From Anthoceros angustus (Eukaryota; Streptophyta; Anthocerotopsida; Anthocerotales; Anthocerotaceae), in NCBI GenBank assembly GCA_010909165.1, contig MU008163.1, forward strand, positions 1,674,001 to 1,738,000: a DNA stretch of 64,000 nt. The letters run 5' to 3'. The position numbers and the translations under genes are program-made. The notes beneath the pieces were generated by a model, which ran no database searches, was not told where the DNA came from, and saw only the letters and a program-made list of their open reading frames with translations. Positions 1-10,749 of the stretch are shown piece after piece (position 1 is the first letter of the stretch; the number at the start of each line of letters is the position of its first letter).

Positions 1-716
1 GGTACTCATGAATCACACCCGGATACCACACTTTATCCATGGGCCAAAAAACCTGCGAACCAGCAACAGCTAGGTCAAGGAAAGGAGCGCAGGACCAAAA
101 AACCAGGCAGCGAGCAACGAAACCACACCTTACAACTCCTCCCGATACAATCCTTGGGCCGGGCAGCCCCCAAATCAACCCTACAGAAGCACCACGGCGA
201 GGGTTAGACAGCTGCGCGGCATGCAGCAGGGCCGGCAAGCATCCCAAGTAACTGCTCCAGCACTCACTCTGTCCAGGGAGGTCGATGCGCAATCTGCGAG
301 CGGTACTCCACCATGGCATCCGTGAGCTTCCTGCTGCGCGGGGACAGCCTGAGCTCCTTGGCGGGCTCAATTCTGTCGCCTTTCTTTCCCCGGCGCCGCA
401 CGGGGGCAGGCGACTGGCCCAGCAGCACATCCCCATTCCGCTTGGGAATTGTCTTCTTGGGAGTGCGCACCTCGGCGGCGCTGCCGTCTTGGCTCTTGAG
501 CCCGAACACCCGCCTGCTCTTCTTGCAGGATACCCTGGCGGGATCCGGGGACGATATGCTGGGCTCATTGTGGTCCGTGGAGGACACCAGGCCGTCCGAG
601 ACGTCGCAGATTGGCACCCCAGAGCTTGCAGGCAACTCCACGCTCATCCTGGGCCGCTTCCGGCTGTACACCACTACTGCAGGAGCTCCGAGCTCCATCT
701 TGCGCTTGGCGACCAT
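1..716 (-). CDS. Tudor-domain chromatin protein, N-terminal part (ATX1/2-like), partial
   Basis: Three exons are visible. Exon 1 starts with an ATG at 716 (MVAKRKM) and ends near 269 at a GTGAGT donor. Exon 2 begins after a TTCTGTAG acceptor near 196 and ends SCK. Exon 3 begins after a TTCGCAG acceptor near 52 and runs off the left edge. Joined, they read PKDCIGRSCK then VFWPMDKVWYPGVIHEY, the start of a Tudor-like fold with the plant C-K-V-F-W-P-x-D-x-x-W-Y-x-G signature. The basic VVYSRKRPR run upstream resembles the basic VYxRRR run ahead of the Tudor domain in ATX1/ATX2 histone H3K4 methyltransferases. Enhancer-of-polycomb-like proteins also carry such a domain, and the catalytic part lies outside the window, so the exact family is uncertain. 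The reading frame continues upstream to 893 through four RGIG repeats; I prefer the ATG at 716. Confidence 0.55.
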
Positions 717-785
717 CGCAGCAAGGCCCACTCCGACTGGCCCCGTCCCGGCCCCGGCCTCGCCCTCCGCTCGATCCACCTCCTG

Positions 786-843
786 CTTCCTGCCAATGCC
801 CCTGCCGATGCCCCTGCCGATGCCCCTGCCGATGCCCCTGCTG
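786..843. repeat. 12-bp tandem repeat upstream of the Tudor gene
   Basis: Four head-to-tail copies of a 12-base unit (plus strand, CCGATGCCCCTG). On the minus strand they would encode RGIG repeats if translation started at 893 rather than 716. They lie just upstream of the preferred start codon, so they are probably 5' leader. Confidence 0.75.
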
Positions 844-999
844 CAGCAGGAGTGAATGCCGCCTGCGTACTGTAGAGCGTGCACCAGACGCACTCGCGCT
901 TCATCTGTCGCACACGTTTGGAGCCCAAGGCTCCAGCCCCACGCTGCTCGTAAAACACATGGCTCGCTTCAAAAAAAAACTTTCCTCCCTGTCCTAACA

Positions 1000-2560
1000 C
1001 ACCTGCTTCCCTTTCCTTCCTTGTCTTAACCCAAACCCGACGACTCTCTCAATCAAAATCTCTCGTCTTTGTTACTCCCACTGCCGCCTTCTCTTTGCCA
1101 TCCTTTAGCTTTCCATACCTATTCAAAATAAATACTGGTACCTGCACACAAAACATGGGTCTCCGACAAGAAGAGTGAACTCGGATGGAATTTTCCGATC
1201 GTGGACTCTACTTAATAACTTATCTTCTCACTCTTTATCTTGTGCATATCCATGGACCTTGAGGTAAGCATATATAGGCATCTACAGGTTTTTTCGAAAC
1301 GGAGATCTCATACGAAGTTTGGTTTGAGCTCGAGGAGAGTAGGTATGTAGTGGAAATATATATATGAATAAAATATCTTAATTATAGTTTAAGTTCAAAT
1401 CCTCATGGACTTGCACAATATAACAGTAAAATATCAGATTTGTCCATGACATTGCATAGTTTGCATAACGCGTCACTTATACTTATGAGATCTATGTTCG
1501 GAATGACTACACCCTACCTCCATATCGTCATAATTAGGGAATGTGGAGACTTAATATAAAAAAAGAGATGGGAAATTTCATCTACCCGGAGAAAGAAAAG
1601 GGAACAATAAAATTAACCTATTTATAGACTTATAGGTGTAAATAGGCCTAACTTCTATAGGTCTAAATAGGCCTAAATTTTCCTCATAGGTCTAACCCTT
1701 ATTTCTATTAATAGGACTGGCCTAATATAGACTTATGGGTCTAAATAGGTTAATTTCATAGGTGTAATAGGTCAAAATAGGTTAATTTTCTTAAAGCATT
1801 TGCTTATCCATTAGAATTCATAAAGTCCCATCCAGGTCTTACGTTGAGGGCTACCTACTCCCAAAACATACCTAGTTAAACACGTAAACTCAACGCTGGC
1901 CCGAATCACACTTCTCTTCACAATTCTCTTCCTCTCCGAAGATACTCCTCCAAGGGGATGGTGCTTCTGTGTGCTTGGCTGGCTAGGCAGGAAGGGTCCC
2001 TTCCTCCTGCTCTCTCTGCCTTCAATGATTTGCTGATTGCGCTCAAGTGACTACTTTCGTGTGGTCTTTGTTCTGCTCGCCCGCCGGGGTGTAGCTGTCC
2101 CTGGGTTTGGGTTTCTGTCTCTGCCTTGCCTTCCTCATGTTGAGGACTCGTGTACAAACCTGTTCTTTGTAAAGTCCTTCATTTCTCTTGAAAAAAGGGC
2201 TGGTCGTCTCAAACGGAACCCGGTCCCAGATAAGCGTATCACTTTCATCAACCAGAGACTGTGTCTGCTGCACTCGCACTGTGCATGTTGAAAAGAGATT
2301 TGACTATAGCAGCAGATAAACTCTCCACCATACACATGTTCAAAGTCCTGAATGTCCCGAGGCCAGCTGAAATTCAGATGCAGCAGTACACTCCTTTCGT
2401 GTCCCCTTGCAGGATTGTGCACCCACCAGACCGTTGTGGCCGCAGTTTCCAAACCCGTTTTCTGGAAGCAAGTCAGAATCGCTTGCTTCCCGAGTCCGAA
2501 TGCTAGACTATCTGTTCTTATTACAAGGTCTCCCGAAATTGTACCTGCTGGCCTGCTGCA
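1000..2560. other. AT-rich intergenic region with degenerate TAGGTCTAAATAGG repeats
   Basis: No coding exon was recognised. Between about 1,615 and 1,790 the sequence is a run of imperfect copies of TAGGTCTAAATAGG / TAGGCCTAA. No transposon ends or RNA genes were seen. Confidence 0.5.
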
Positions 2561-2575
2561 AATTATGTCAAGCTT

Positions 2576-3016
2576 AGTGCTGAAGAGATTCGTAGAGGAA
2601 GATATGGCACCACTGATGTGTTTCCTGGACCCAGCTGAGGCTTTCACCGAGCAGCGTCCAACTTCTACCACGAGGATAAATTGTGGCGAATTCTAGGATC
2701 CCAAGAAATAGGCAGTGCTAAATGGGGGATGCAGCACATGCCATGTCCGTTGTTCTTGGACAAGGTTGCGACGCTTCCCTGCAGGATGCAGCTGTCCTTG
2801 CTGATCTGTTACGTACAGGAAAGTACTTGACCGTCGCCCTAGAAAGCGACTCGCAACAGCAGGATAAAGCAGACGGTGCTGGCTGCGCACTTCTGAGGAT
2901 GCCTCCCCTTCTGCCGAGTGTCTCCTTGCATTGTTCTTGGCAGGGAATGTGCTGTACTCGGTTGTTGGTAAAGCATCTCCAGGTCTACTTCCACCAACCA
3001 TTCAAAGATTGTTCTA
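2576..3016 (+). pseudogene. FAD-dependent monooxygenase relic (kynurenine 3-monooxygenase-like)
   Basis: Three stretches of one protein are visible. At 2,576-2,690 the frame reads SAEEIRRGRYGTTDVFPGPS, an in-frame TGA at 2,636, then ASNFYHEDK. At about 2,711-2,810 it reads AVLMGDAAHAMSVVLGQG, then LQDAAVLADLLR. This is the conserved GD motif that binds the ribityl chain of FAD in the PHBH/KMO family. At 2,944-3,016, after a TTCTTGGCAG acceptor, it reads NVLYSVVGKASPGLLPP and stops, matching the C-terminal part of these proteins. The first two blocks are separated by only about 30 bases with no credible intron. The internal stop and the missing NAD(P)H/FAD N-terminal half mark it as a broken copy. 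Confidence 0.65.
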
Positions 3017-3091
3017 AAAGACCGCGTTCCAAGCGTCGGATGGTGCCAGGGCTCCTAATCTAGGGTTGCCAAAATCCGCCATGGCACAAGA

Positions 3092-3223
3092 GGACTTGGG
3101 TAATCCCAGATTCGGAGCCCGCGCAACATCCCGCACCCAGTCCGTGTGGCTGGTCAGAGGTGGGAAACAGTCCAGCCTCCAATCACGGTCGGAGTAGTTC
3201 CAAACCTTGACAGTGTTGTCACA
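3092..3223 (-). pseudogene. SEC13: SEC13 WD40-repeat fragment
   Basis: The minus strand reads CDNTVKVWNYSDRDWRLDCF and then HTDWVRDVARAPNLGLPKS, a close match to one WD40 repeat of SEC13 (COPII coat and nuclear pore outer ring). About 44 residues are recognisable. The preceding S-G-G is out of frame by one base. The sequence after LPKS does not continue into the next blade (family: TIASGSQDGTV). No flanking SEC13 exons were found, so this is a relic, not a gene. It lies tail to tail with the FAD monooxygenase relic. Confidence 0.7.
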
Positions 3224-3316
3224 GCGCCCCTGAGAGTGGTGAGCACAACCGGAGGTTCACAGCCGCGGCCCAGAGTGAAGAAATTGTTAGGTGCAGCAAA
3301 GCAGCACCTATTTCAT

Positions 3317-3453
3317 ACTCTCCCAACCTGGTGGTGCCTTCCTCAGAACTGACTCTCGGTCCACTTGCAATGACTTTCTGTTACAGAAATGGCAACGCAA
3401 GATGAAAGCCCAGAAGCAGTTCTGGAGGAAGGCACCACCAGGTTGGGGAGAGT
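3317..3453. repeat. Inverted repeat, 28/29-bp arms
   Basis: The arm at 3,317-3,344 (ACTCTCCCAACCTGGTGGTG...) is the reverse complement of 3,425-3,453 apart from one extra base. The spacer is about 80 bases. The pair could fold as a long hairpin. No target-site duplication was identified and no gene is recognised across it. Confidence 0.7.
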
Positions 3454-3679
3454 GTGGATTAGGAGGCGACCTATCTCACTACATTCGACCATGATGGTAG
3501 CTGTCGAAGTTCCGCTCATGGGTCTCTTCCTACTCGCTATGTGGAATCGCGTCTTGAGCTTCTTTGGAGTGAAGACCAATCCCATTTCCTCGGCAGGAGA
3601 ATACCGCTAATCCAATGACTGGTCCAGCATGTTGTGGACTGACTCTTGCTGGTATGAAGCTTGGACTATCAATTCTGCA

Positions 3680-4090
3680 ATGTGTCCACGATTCCTGCGC
3701 ATTTTAGCATCAAAGGTTGTTACCTTCTCTGAGCCTGTCCCCTATCCTGATTTCTTAGGACGCTGCAGAAGAGTCGGAGAGTCCAAGAGCATGAAGGGCT
3801 TTTACTCCAAGTAGTACGCGTAGCTTGTGGTGAGCGTCTTGATCTCCCGCTTGCCTGTTGTTTGCACAGTGTAGAGCCAATCTGAGCGCGAGTCACCGTG
3901 CCTCGGCCTGTTGTACATTTATTTTCTATATGTACAGACTTCACAAGTAATGTACAGTTCGTTACAAAGACGAAAGGGTACCGTCGAGGGTCCGATGCCC
4001 GATGGTCCTGATACACGCTCAACCAGTGATAACTTTGGAACCTGGTTGGCCTGGCGAAATACTTGATTACTACGACACGCGTCCATTGGC
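3680..4090. repeat. Duplicated segment D1, copy 1 (3' flank of the sigma factor gene)
   Basis: These 411 bases recur at 12,596-13,003 in the same orientation. I found only two differences, both short deletions in the second copy (one T; about two bases in a CCCGC run). Copy 1 reaches to 44 bases below the sigma-factor stop codon, so it probably includes that gene's 3' UTR. This is the likely source, because the other copy interrupts a coding sequence. Confidence 0.85.
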
Positions 4091-4133
4091 GGTCGCCTAT
4101 CCAATTAGTTACACGGGACTAAGTTACCAAAAT

Positions 4134-6421
4134 CTACTTCCTCCCATTGGAGCTTGCAAATTCCAAATAGTTGAGCAAGACCTTATGCCGATCCGGCTGT
4201 CTAAGCTTCCGCATGGCTTTGGTTTCAATCTGCCGGATCCGCTCCCTCGTGACCTTGAAAACATGACCAATTTCCTCAAGAGTTCTCATTCTCCCATCGT
4301 CCAGCCCATATCGCAGCCGGAGCACCTCCCTTTCCCTAACACTTAGAGTGCGCATAACAACATCCAGATCATGCTTGAAGAGCCGTTTAGAGATGACGTC
4401 TTCAGGAGTTTCTGTTTCCGTATCTGCGACAAGTTCCTACAGGGAGAGCAAGCAGGTAGAAGAGATCAGAGACAATACAGTGTAAAACAGTACACGTATG
4501 GATATGGGCATGGGAATCTCACCCCTACGGTACTGTCCCCTTCCCTGCCGATCGGTCGTTCCATTGACTGAGTGCCCTTGGTAGATCTGAGGATTAGTTT
4601 CAGCTTTTCCACACTCATACCGACTAGCTCTGCAACCTCCGCATCGGTAGCTGGCCTTCCATGTTCTTGGGCAACAATTTTTCTTGCCTTGTTGATACGA
4701 GAGATGACTTCAAACAGATGCACCTGATGATGGAACAGATCACACGAAGCGCCACGTAAGCGACATTACAATCGGGAACTTGCATTCCGAACCGGTTCCA
4801 ACTTCCTGTCGATAAAACAGTAGCCAAAGATCGGGCTGCGGAGAGTATACCGGAAGACGGATCATACGAGACTGATCTGCGATAGCTCTGGTGACTGCTT
4901 GTCTTATCCACCAATGAGCATAGGTTGAGAACTTGAACCCCTTTGTGCTGTCAAACTTCTCAGCACCTCGAATTAAACCGATGCTTCCTACCTACAAACA
5001 TGGAAAGCCGTCAATGCCAGAAAATATCGAAAGATGCTTGCAGTATTTTCACAGCGGCAGGACCAAATCGGTGCATCAATTACCTGAACTAGATCTTGGA
5101 AAGCCATGCCACGACCTTGATACTTCTTTGCGATCGAGACCACCAGTCGTAAATTTGAGTTGACCATTTTATCCTTGCAAGCTTGACCTCGATTGAGCCT
5201 GTTCTCAAAGGGCCTTATGGACATTCCAACTGCCCTACCCCATTCTGCAACCGTTGGTTCTCGGCCCATTTGTTCATGCAGTCTTCGTTTCACTCCTTCC
5301 AATTTCATCAGGTCCTGCACATGGTAAAACCCAAAGGATTAGTACAGCTCAAACGCACAGGCTTTCCGAAAAACGGTTAGACGACGGACAAGAAATCTCA
5401 CTGGACACTACTTAAGGCAGTCTTGCTCATCAAATTGAGGGATCTACCTGGATGCCCTGGGACAATTCCACCTCTTCAGCAGCACTGAGAAGGCGAGACC
5501 TTCCAATCTCCCGAAGATAGGTTCGAACAGGATCTCCTGCTGAATCTGTGGTGATCGACGTCTTCTTCGTCCTCGAGGAAGCCGCAGTCGCAACTGCTGC
5601 AGCAGCCTTTTCTGCCTTGGCAAGTGCCCTTTCTCTCTTCATCACTCTCTCTTTCCGACGGCTTGACTTCACTGCCACATTCTCCCTGGTGCTACACCTT
5701 GAGTCAGTGGCCACAACGACTTCAGGTAAGATTGATTCACAGTCCTCAAGCCTCTTGCCGGTGTCAAGCTCTACATCAAGCTGACTCCCAGAGCACGCAT
5801 CTTCTGCAGCCTCTAAGCTACTCTGGTCACACAACAACGACATATTCGACAGCGCCATAAGATCACTCTCCGTCCACTCCAGATCAAACTTGTCCACATC
5901 TGCCAGCCTCGGGTCCATCTCGTCCGGCAACGTCTGCACAGCGCCAGCCTTCTCCATTTCACTCAGCCTCGCTCTCTCCAGCCTCAACCTCAAAATGTCC
6001 TTGGAGTCATAGAAAGCATCAATCAGGTCTTCATCCTCCTCTTGCACATCTAAGCAATCCAGCGAAAAATCTGCCATCGTCCTAGCGGTCAGCGCTTCCA
6101 CATCCCTGGCCGCCTTCACAGCAGCCCTAGCAAGGGCCATTGCCTGCTCGGCAGCAGCTGCTGCCACTGCCTCATCGCTAGCTATCCAATTCTCGGTTGC
6201 AACCGCATCCACCTTCACAACCGGCCTCCCACCCGCCCTCCTAGACGGAAATCCAACTCTCACATCCTGTCCACAACAAACAAACCTGCCGTGCCGGCAC
6301 ATGTACAGGTATCAGAATCGCACATCCTCCTATCCAACAGAAAAATGCACGAACCAAACCACAGAACACTCACCTCCAAGAAGCCCGCTTCTGCGGCCCC
6401 GCCGCTACTCCTACAGGCCAT
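4134..6421 (-). CDS. Plastid RNA polymerase sigma factor (SIG family)
   Basis: Six exons join in frame to 580 residues: 6,374-6,421, 5,448-6,266, 5,084-5,314, 4,851-4,991, 4,523-4,723 and 4,134-4,436; all introns are GT-AG. The start MACRSSGG follows an in-frame stop. An alanine-rich N-terminal region precedes sigma region 1.2 ([11 protein letters not shown]). Region 2 reads [16 protein letters not shown], then [15 protein letters not shown] (2.3-2.4, promoter melting and -10 recognition). Region 4.2 is [20 protein letters not shown]. It would direct the plastid-encoded polymerase to plastid promoters. Junction DLVQ|VGSIGL carries V where the family has E. The N-terminus is a plausible transit peptide, but I cannot assign the paralogue (SIG1 to SIG6). 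Confidence 0.9.
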
Positions 6422-7037
6422 CTTCCACACCCGTTGTCAGAAAGATGAAAAAAGCTCCCGACCGTAGCAGGCTTGATAGCCGCCTGTGCCATCCTCCACT
6501 CCAAGCACCAGAGAACGCCGTCAAAACAGCTCAGCACAGTCTTCCACCGCCGCTGCGAACAAGAAACTACACTACAAACGCTCCTTTCTAGGCACTATTC
6601 TCCTACACCACGCCCCGCCCTCTCCCCGCCTCCACACCGTGCTCTGCAACATATGGCCTGATTCCGACCTCGACCTCAGCCTCGAGCAATGCACTTTCCA
6701 GAGCTCCAGACGTCACCGAGAGTCGGATTTCGGACACCCCGAATGGAACCACATCATCTCCGCCAGCCGCAAAACTGCGAGAGCCTGACCTTCCCCGGCG
6801 TCAGAGATTTCATCAGCTGGAGCCGGGAAGCAACAGCAGGGCGGGGGCAACGCGTTGCCTGCAGGGAGAAGGCCGCGCCAGCATTTGCGGGAGAGGGAGG
6901 AGATTTTGTGGATTGGCCTCCCTGTCCTCCCGCGGAGCGCCTTGTTGCTCCGCTGCCGGAGGTTTTATTCAGGGCCCAGGGGCCACAGCTCCGTAACGGG
7001 TCCCGTTCCTCCCGTTCCGTTGGCTGGCTCAGCTTTA

Positions 7038-7114
7038 TTGAAAGAGAAAATAGAGAGCCGGACATATCCCTGCCCAAGGACGCGACTGCGGCCACGTCGT
7101 CCACTCTGAATATT
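7038..7114. repeat. Duplicated segment D2, copy 1 (fragment of a reverse-transcriptase gene)
   Basis: These 77 bases are identical to 17,535-17,611. On the minus strand both encode RVDDVAAVASLGRDMSGSL, which at 17.5 kb sits in frame within the LINE-like relic. Here it stands alone between the sigma factor and cyclin H genes, in an otherwise gene-free stretch (6,422-7,650). Confidence 0.8.
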
Positions 7115-7656
7115 CACATTTTATCTTCGATCAGATGTGGGAATCTGGGTCGTACTGGAGGCGATGAAGGAAAAGGCAAGCGGGGATTCACCACCACGAA
7201 GAGTAGATTTTCACAGCACTGACGTCGTGGTGCCAATTCGGTTCTGAATACATGTATCAGGAGCAATAACTCCAGCCTTTGTCAGCTGGCTCGGGCCATC
7301 CATTTTGGGCCTGGTTGGTAGTCCTGAAACTTCCTACCAGGTGCAGGGTCCTCTGCTTCTAAGGAGCTGCGGTCGAGGAACTTTGATGAGGATTTTCGCA
7401 ATATGTGGTTCTTGCACAGGCTGTGCAGGGATGGAGAGAGAACCTACAGCCGGACAGCAAAAACCCATTGGTCCTGGTACAGAAAGCCATACTAGGGCTC
7501 AAGCGATGGTAGAAAGCACTCACCTAAAGTATGAGTCCTACTGTCCTGGGTGGATCAGGTTGGCTCTATGGGATTATTGGGGCACCCCGTTCTCAGTCCG
7601 CTGTTTCTTCCCAATGTCGCTGTCAAGGAAGGAGGTTAAAAGCATCAGTGGGTTTC

Positions 7657-9915
7657 TCATCTTGCAGGGAACACAAAACAGAAGCTGCATGGGCATCTTG
7701 AACAACGACTAACATACCCTGGAACTGCGTCCGCGGGAGACTCTGTTTGAGTGTCCTGGAGAGGCCTTTTTGGCTTTTGCTTACTCTTCCGGTCCCTTTT
7801 CTTGTTCCTGCACAGCCACATATTTTCTAGTCTCGTGGAGGCATAGAGACCACTCCCCAGAGGAACAGGACGGGAGCTGTAGAACTCAAACTTACCCATC
7901 TTGAAGTTCTGGGTTCCGACAGTACTTCAGCTTCCTATCAATACGCCTCACATCCTCTTCAATGGGTTGCCGGGTGCTTCTCACCTGTGCCCAGTAACGA
8001 AGTACCCCCAGATCAGTTCTTGTAGGTAGCATGTGATGCAAGGGAAAACTGCCCACTGATACAGGTTGTTAATAATAGTCTAGATGACGACTTCAGTTAC
8101 AGATGGGTTAGAATACTTACTACATCATCTACAGCATCAAGAGCTTGTGTCAGCTCCGCCAAAGAATGATTCCTCTGCCGATCACATATGTATTTGAAAA
8201 ATCTACAATTGATTCAGCCGTTATAAGAAGGCCAGTATTATACGGCTATAGCAGCACACAGGCGAATTTTAGAAGATGGAGCATGTACAAGACCAAGTAC
8301 CTATCGATGTCCACCTTGCTTCCCACGTCCTGATTTGCCCTTCTTAAAGCAGAGAGAGCAATCTACAGAAAGCAAAAAAAGCATTGCACAGATCACGCAA
8401 CACAACTTCATAGGGACCATATTTTTGTACACTAAAATGATCACAATTGTATAATACCTGACCAGGTGTATACAGCAGAGGCACATCAGTGATCATTAAT
8501 GAGTTGGCGATGTGTACAGCTGCATCTCTTAATTCCTGATGAAGGGCATGAGCTACACACGTGAGGCATAATGCAATGCGCAAGAACAAAACAGGAACAA
8601 AGCAATGTCAGCTTGTTCATCCTACCTGGACTTTGCTCGCAGGACTTAGATCAGTACGCCGGAGAAAGCTCTGCCATGGACACATCCACAAGATTTTGCA
8701 GTCCGATAAGGTTCAAGAAGACCTGGCAACCTAAACCCTAGACCTCACCAGAAAATTTGTCCACCAAGCCAAGTTACCTCGAGCTCATAACAAAATCCTT
8801 CCAAAGAGCGATAAGGTCCGTAGACAATCAACTCGAAGTCTAGACCCTACAGCACCACACTTGAAGGTTTGAGTAAGAAGTGCCAACGGTTGCATCGATT
8901 TGAATTATACAGCTGCTGACAAGGTACTGACCAGAAGAACCACCATTTCGTTCTTCAGCACAACCTGCGGATCTTGCTTGATGCCCTTACCAAGCTCCTC
9001 TGCTGATACATGAGACTCTTCGGCTTTGCATGCAACATATATGCAGGTAAGCCTGCAGCTTTCCACATCGCTATCGCCGTGAGAATCACTATCACCATTG
9101 CATAGAGAATGGCTATACACCCGAACAGACCATGTAGAAAAAGCTTACATGATATGCTTTGGGTCGTGCTCCATGACAGACCATTGCAGATAGAATCGCT
9201 TAAAGTAGATTATGGCAGCAGCCTGAAGTGGAAAATCATGTCAGGACAAGCCATTGAAGCTCATCAAACTAACTTCCAGGATCTCGAGAACCTTCACACT
9301 GCACACAACATGCCCTCACTCCCCTCACCTGAATCTTGGTAGGGAACCTGAAAGCCGCACAGACTTGCTGAATCTTTTGCTCGTAAAACCGAAGAATCAA
9401 CAGCTCCTCCTCCACCGTCAGAGGCTCGGGAAGAGACGCTCTATTGCTAGCACCTGAGCACAACTCACACGCGCGTCACTACACCGAAACAGCCGCAGAC
9501 ACCCCACCTCGCCTACCACCTTATCCTACAACTGACCAGCTTCTCCTTCCGCCAATTCCGTTCCAGCATACGTCGAGGAGCCATCTGATTGCGCATCCAT
9601 GCGAGTGGCACCATACTGCGAAGCAGAGCGACTGTTTCAGACAGGGAATTCTTCTCAGCAAATCGCTGTGTCAGAATTCTGCCTGCTCACACACACGGTG
9701 CTGCAAGAATTACTTTGTGGAGCATCAGAACAGCTCGATCATTCGCAAGCTTGTGCTTCTCCGCCTGCGAGGTTAGCCAAATCCCCCTGGTCAGAACCAC
9801 ACAACCCTCGTGTGAGGACCACGAAGCTGATAGCTGCGGTCAAAAGGACACACACCAGGTCCAGTGCGGTTATTCGAAGGCGCAGGCGATGCCGCGAAGT
9901 CGCAAAATCTGCCAT
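7657..9915 (-). CDS. CYCH: Cyclin H (CDK-activating kinase / TFIIH subunit)
   Basis: About a dozen short exons spell plant cyclin H, the partner of CDKD in the CDK-activating kinase and TFIIH. Exon 1 is 9,856-9,915 ([10 protein letters not shown]...LDL). Then come [69 protein letters not shown] (9.15-9.22 kb) and [20 protein letters not shown] (8.93-9.05 kb), which is cyclin-box helix 3. [20 protein letters not shown] (8.46-8.55 kb), [17 protein letters not shown] and a lysine-rich tail ([15 protein letters not shown]) follow. The exon at 8.63-8.73 kb is abnormal: the segment QSLGFDL expected after EMVVL is missing, and the exon reads in two frames (LEPYRTAK, then DLSPASKVQ). The gene may therefore be damaged or misassembled there. 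The last exon's end is uncertain. Confidence 0.82.
8760..8997. repeat. Duplicated segment D3, copy 1 (cyclin H exon and intron)
   Basis: These 238 bases are identical to 18,539-18,776, same orientation. The segment covers part of the [19 protein letters not shown] exon and the following intron, so this copy is the likely source. Confidence 0.88.
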
Positions 9916-10289
9916 GGGCTCGCCCCTTGTGTGCCTGGCGTTGCTCAGTTCTGGAAGCTAACTTCCTCCATGGGTTCTGGCTGGAGGAAGGTAGGTCCAG
10001 GTGTGGGCACCCCAGCATTGGAAGATGGAAAGAGGTAGCACACCAAGGCTGGGGAGGCGGCGGATTTATATGACACTCTCTTTTCGATCGATTGCCGCCC
10101 AGCGTGGTGGAAAACGCACGTTTCTGGTAATTTGAGAATCGTTTGGAGCAAGATAAAGATCTGATGTCACATGCGTGCCACGATGAGGACCTTGCTAGTC
10201 GACGTGCGTAATTGGGTTGTTGAGATGTGCAGCGCCGCAGGATTTTCATCTTCCAGGGTGATGGGTCATTTGACTCAAGTCCCTGCGCG

Positions 10290-10638
10290 CTTCGCCCCAG
10301 CTACCTTCTCTGCGCCTCTACGCTCTCGGAGCTGCCAGCTTCACCCTGGCTGCATGAAGTAGCTGAGAAACGCTTGACAAAAGTGCAGGCTGGAGAAATG
10401 GCATCATGTGTTTGTGGCCAACTGCTTGGTGAACACGGATGCAAAGTGTGGCAGCTTGGAAGATGCGTAAAGAGTGTTTGATGGACTTGGGTACGAAGAT
10501 ATGGTGACTTGGAATGCTGTGATAGCAGGCCTTTCCCAGCAGGGTATGGGGATGGAGACCCTTTGTCTCGACTGTGCTATGCAAGAAGAAGGCATGGCTG
10601 CACCTGATTCATTTGTGTGCCTCCTCGAGTCATGACAT
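10290..10638 (+). pseudogene. PPR gene relic
   Basis: In one frame the DNA reads FVANCLVNTDAKCGSLEDA, a TAA stop, RVFDGL, then MVTWNAVIAGLSQQGMG and PDSFVCLLES followed by TGA. These are PLS-type PPR motifs closely like those of the intact gene just downstream. The internal stop, missing N-terminus and lack of following motifs mark it as a degenerate partial copy, perhaps left by tandem duplication. Confidence 0.7.
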
Positions 10639-10749
10639 GTGACGGATTAGGTTAAGCTTCTCTCGTGGACTGGGCTAGTGGAGAGGACATCTGAACAGGA
10701 CAGGAGTGTCAGTTGAATATGCAACCAGACAGGTAGAAGCTTTGTCTTA

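Noticed and set aside
2690-2707. GAATTC/GGATCC sites close together as vector polylinker contamination
   Set aside because: Flanking sequence is plant-like monooxygenase coding DNA; two restriction sites near each other are not enough.
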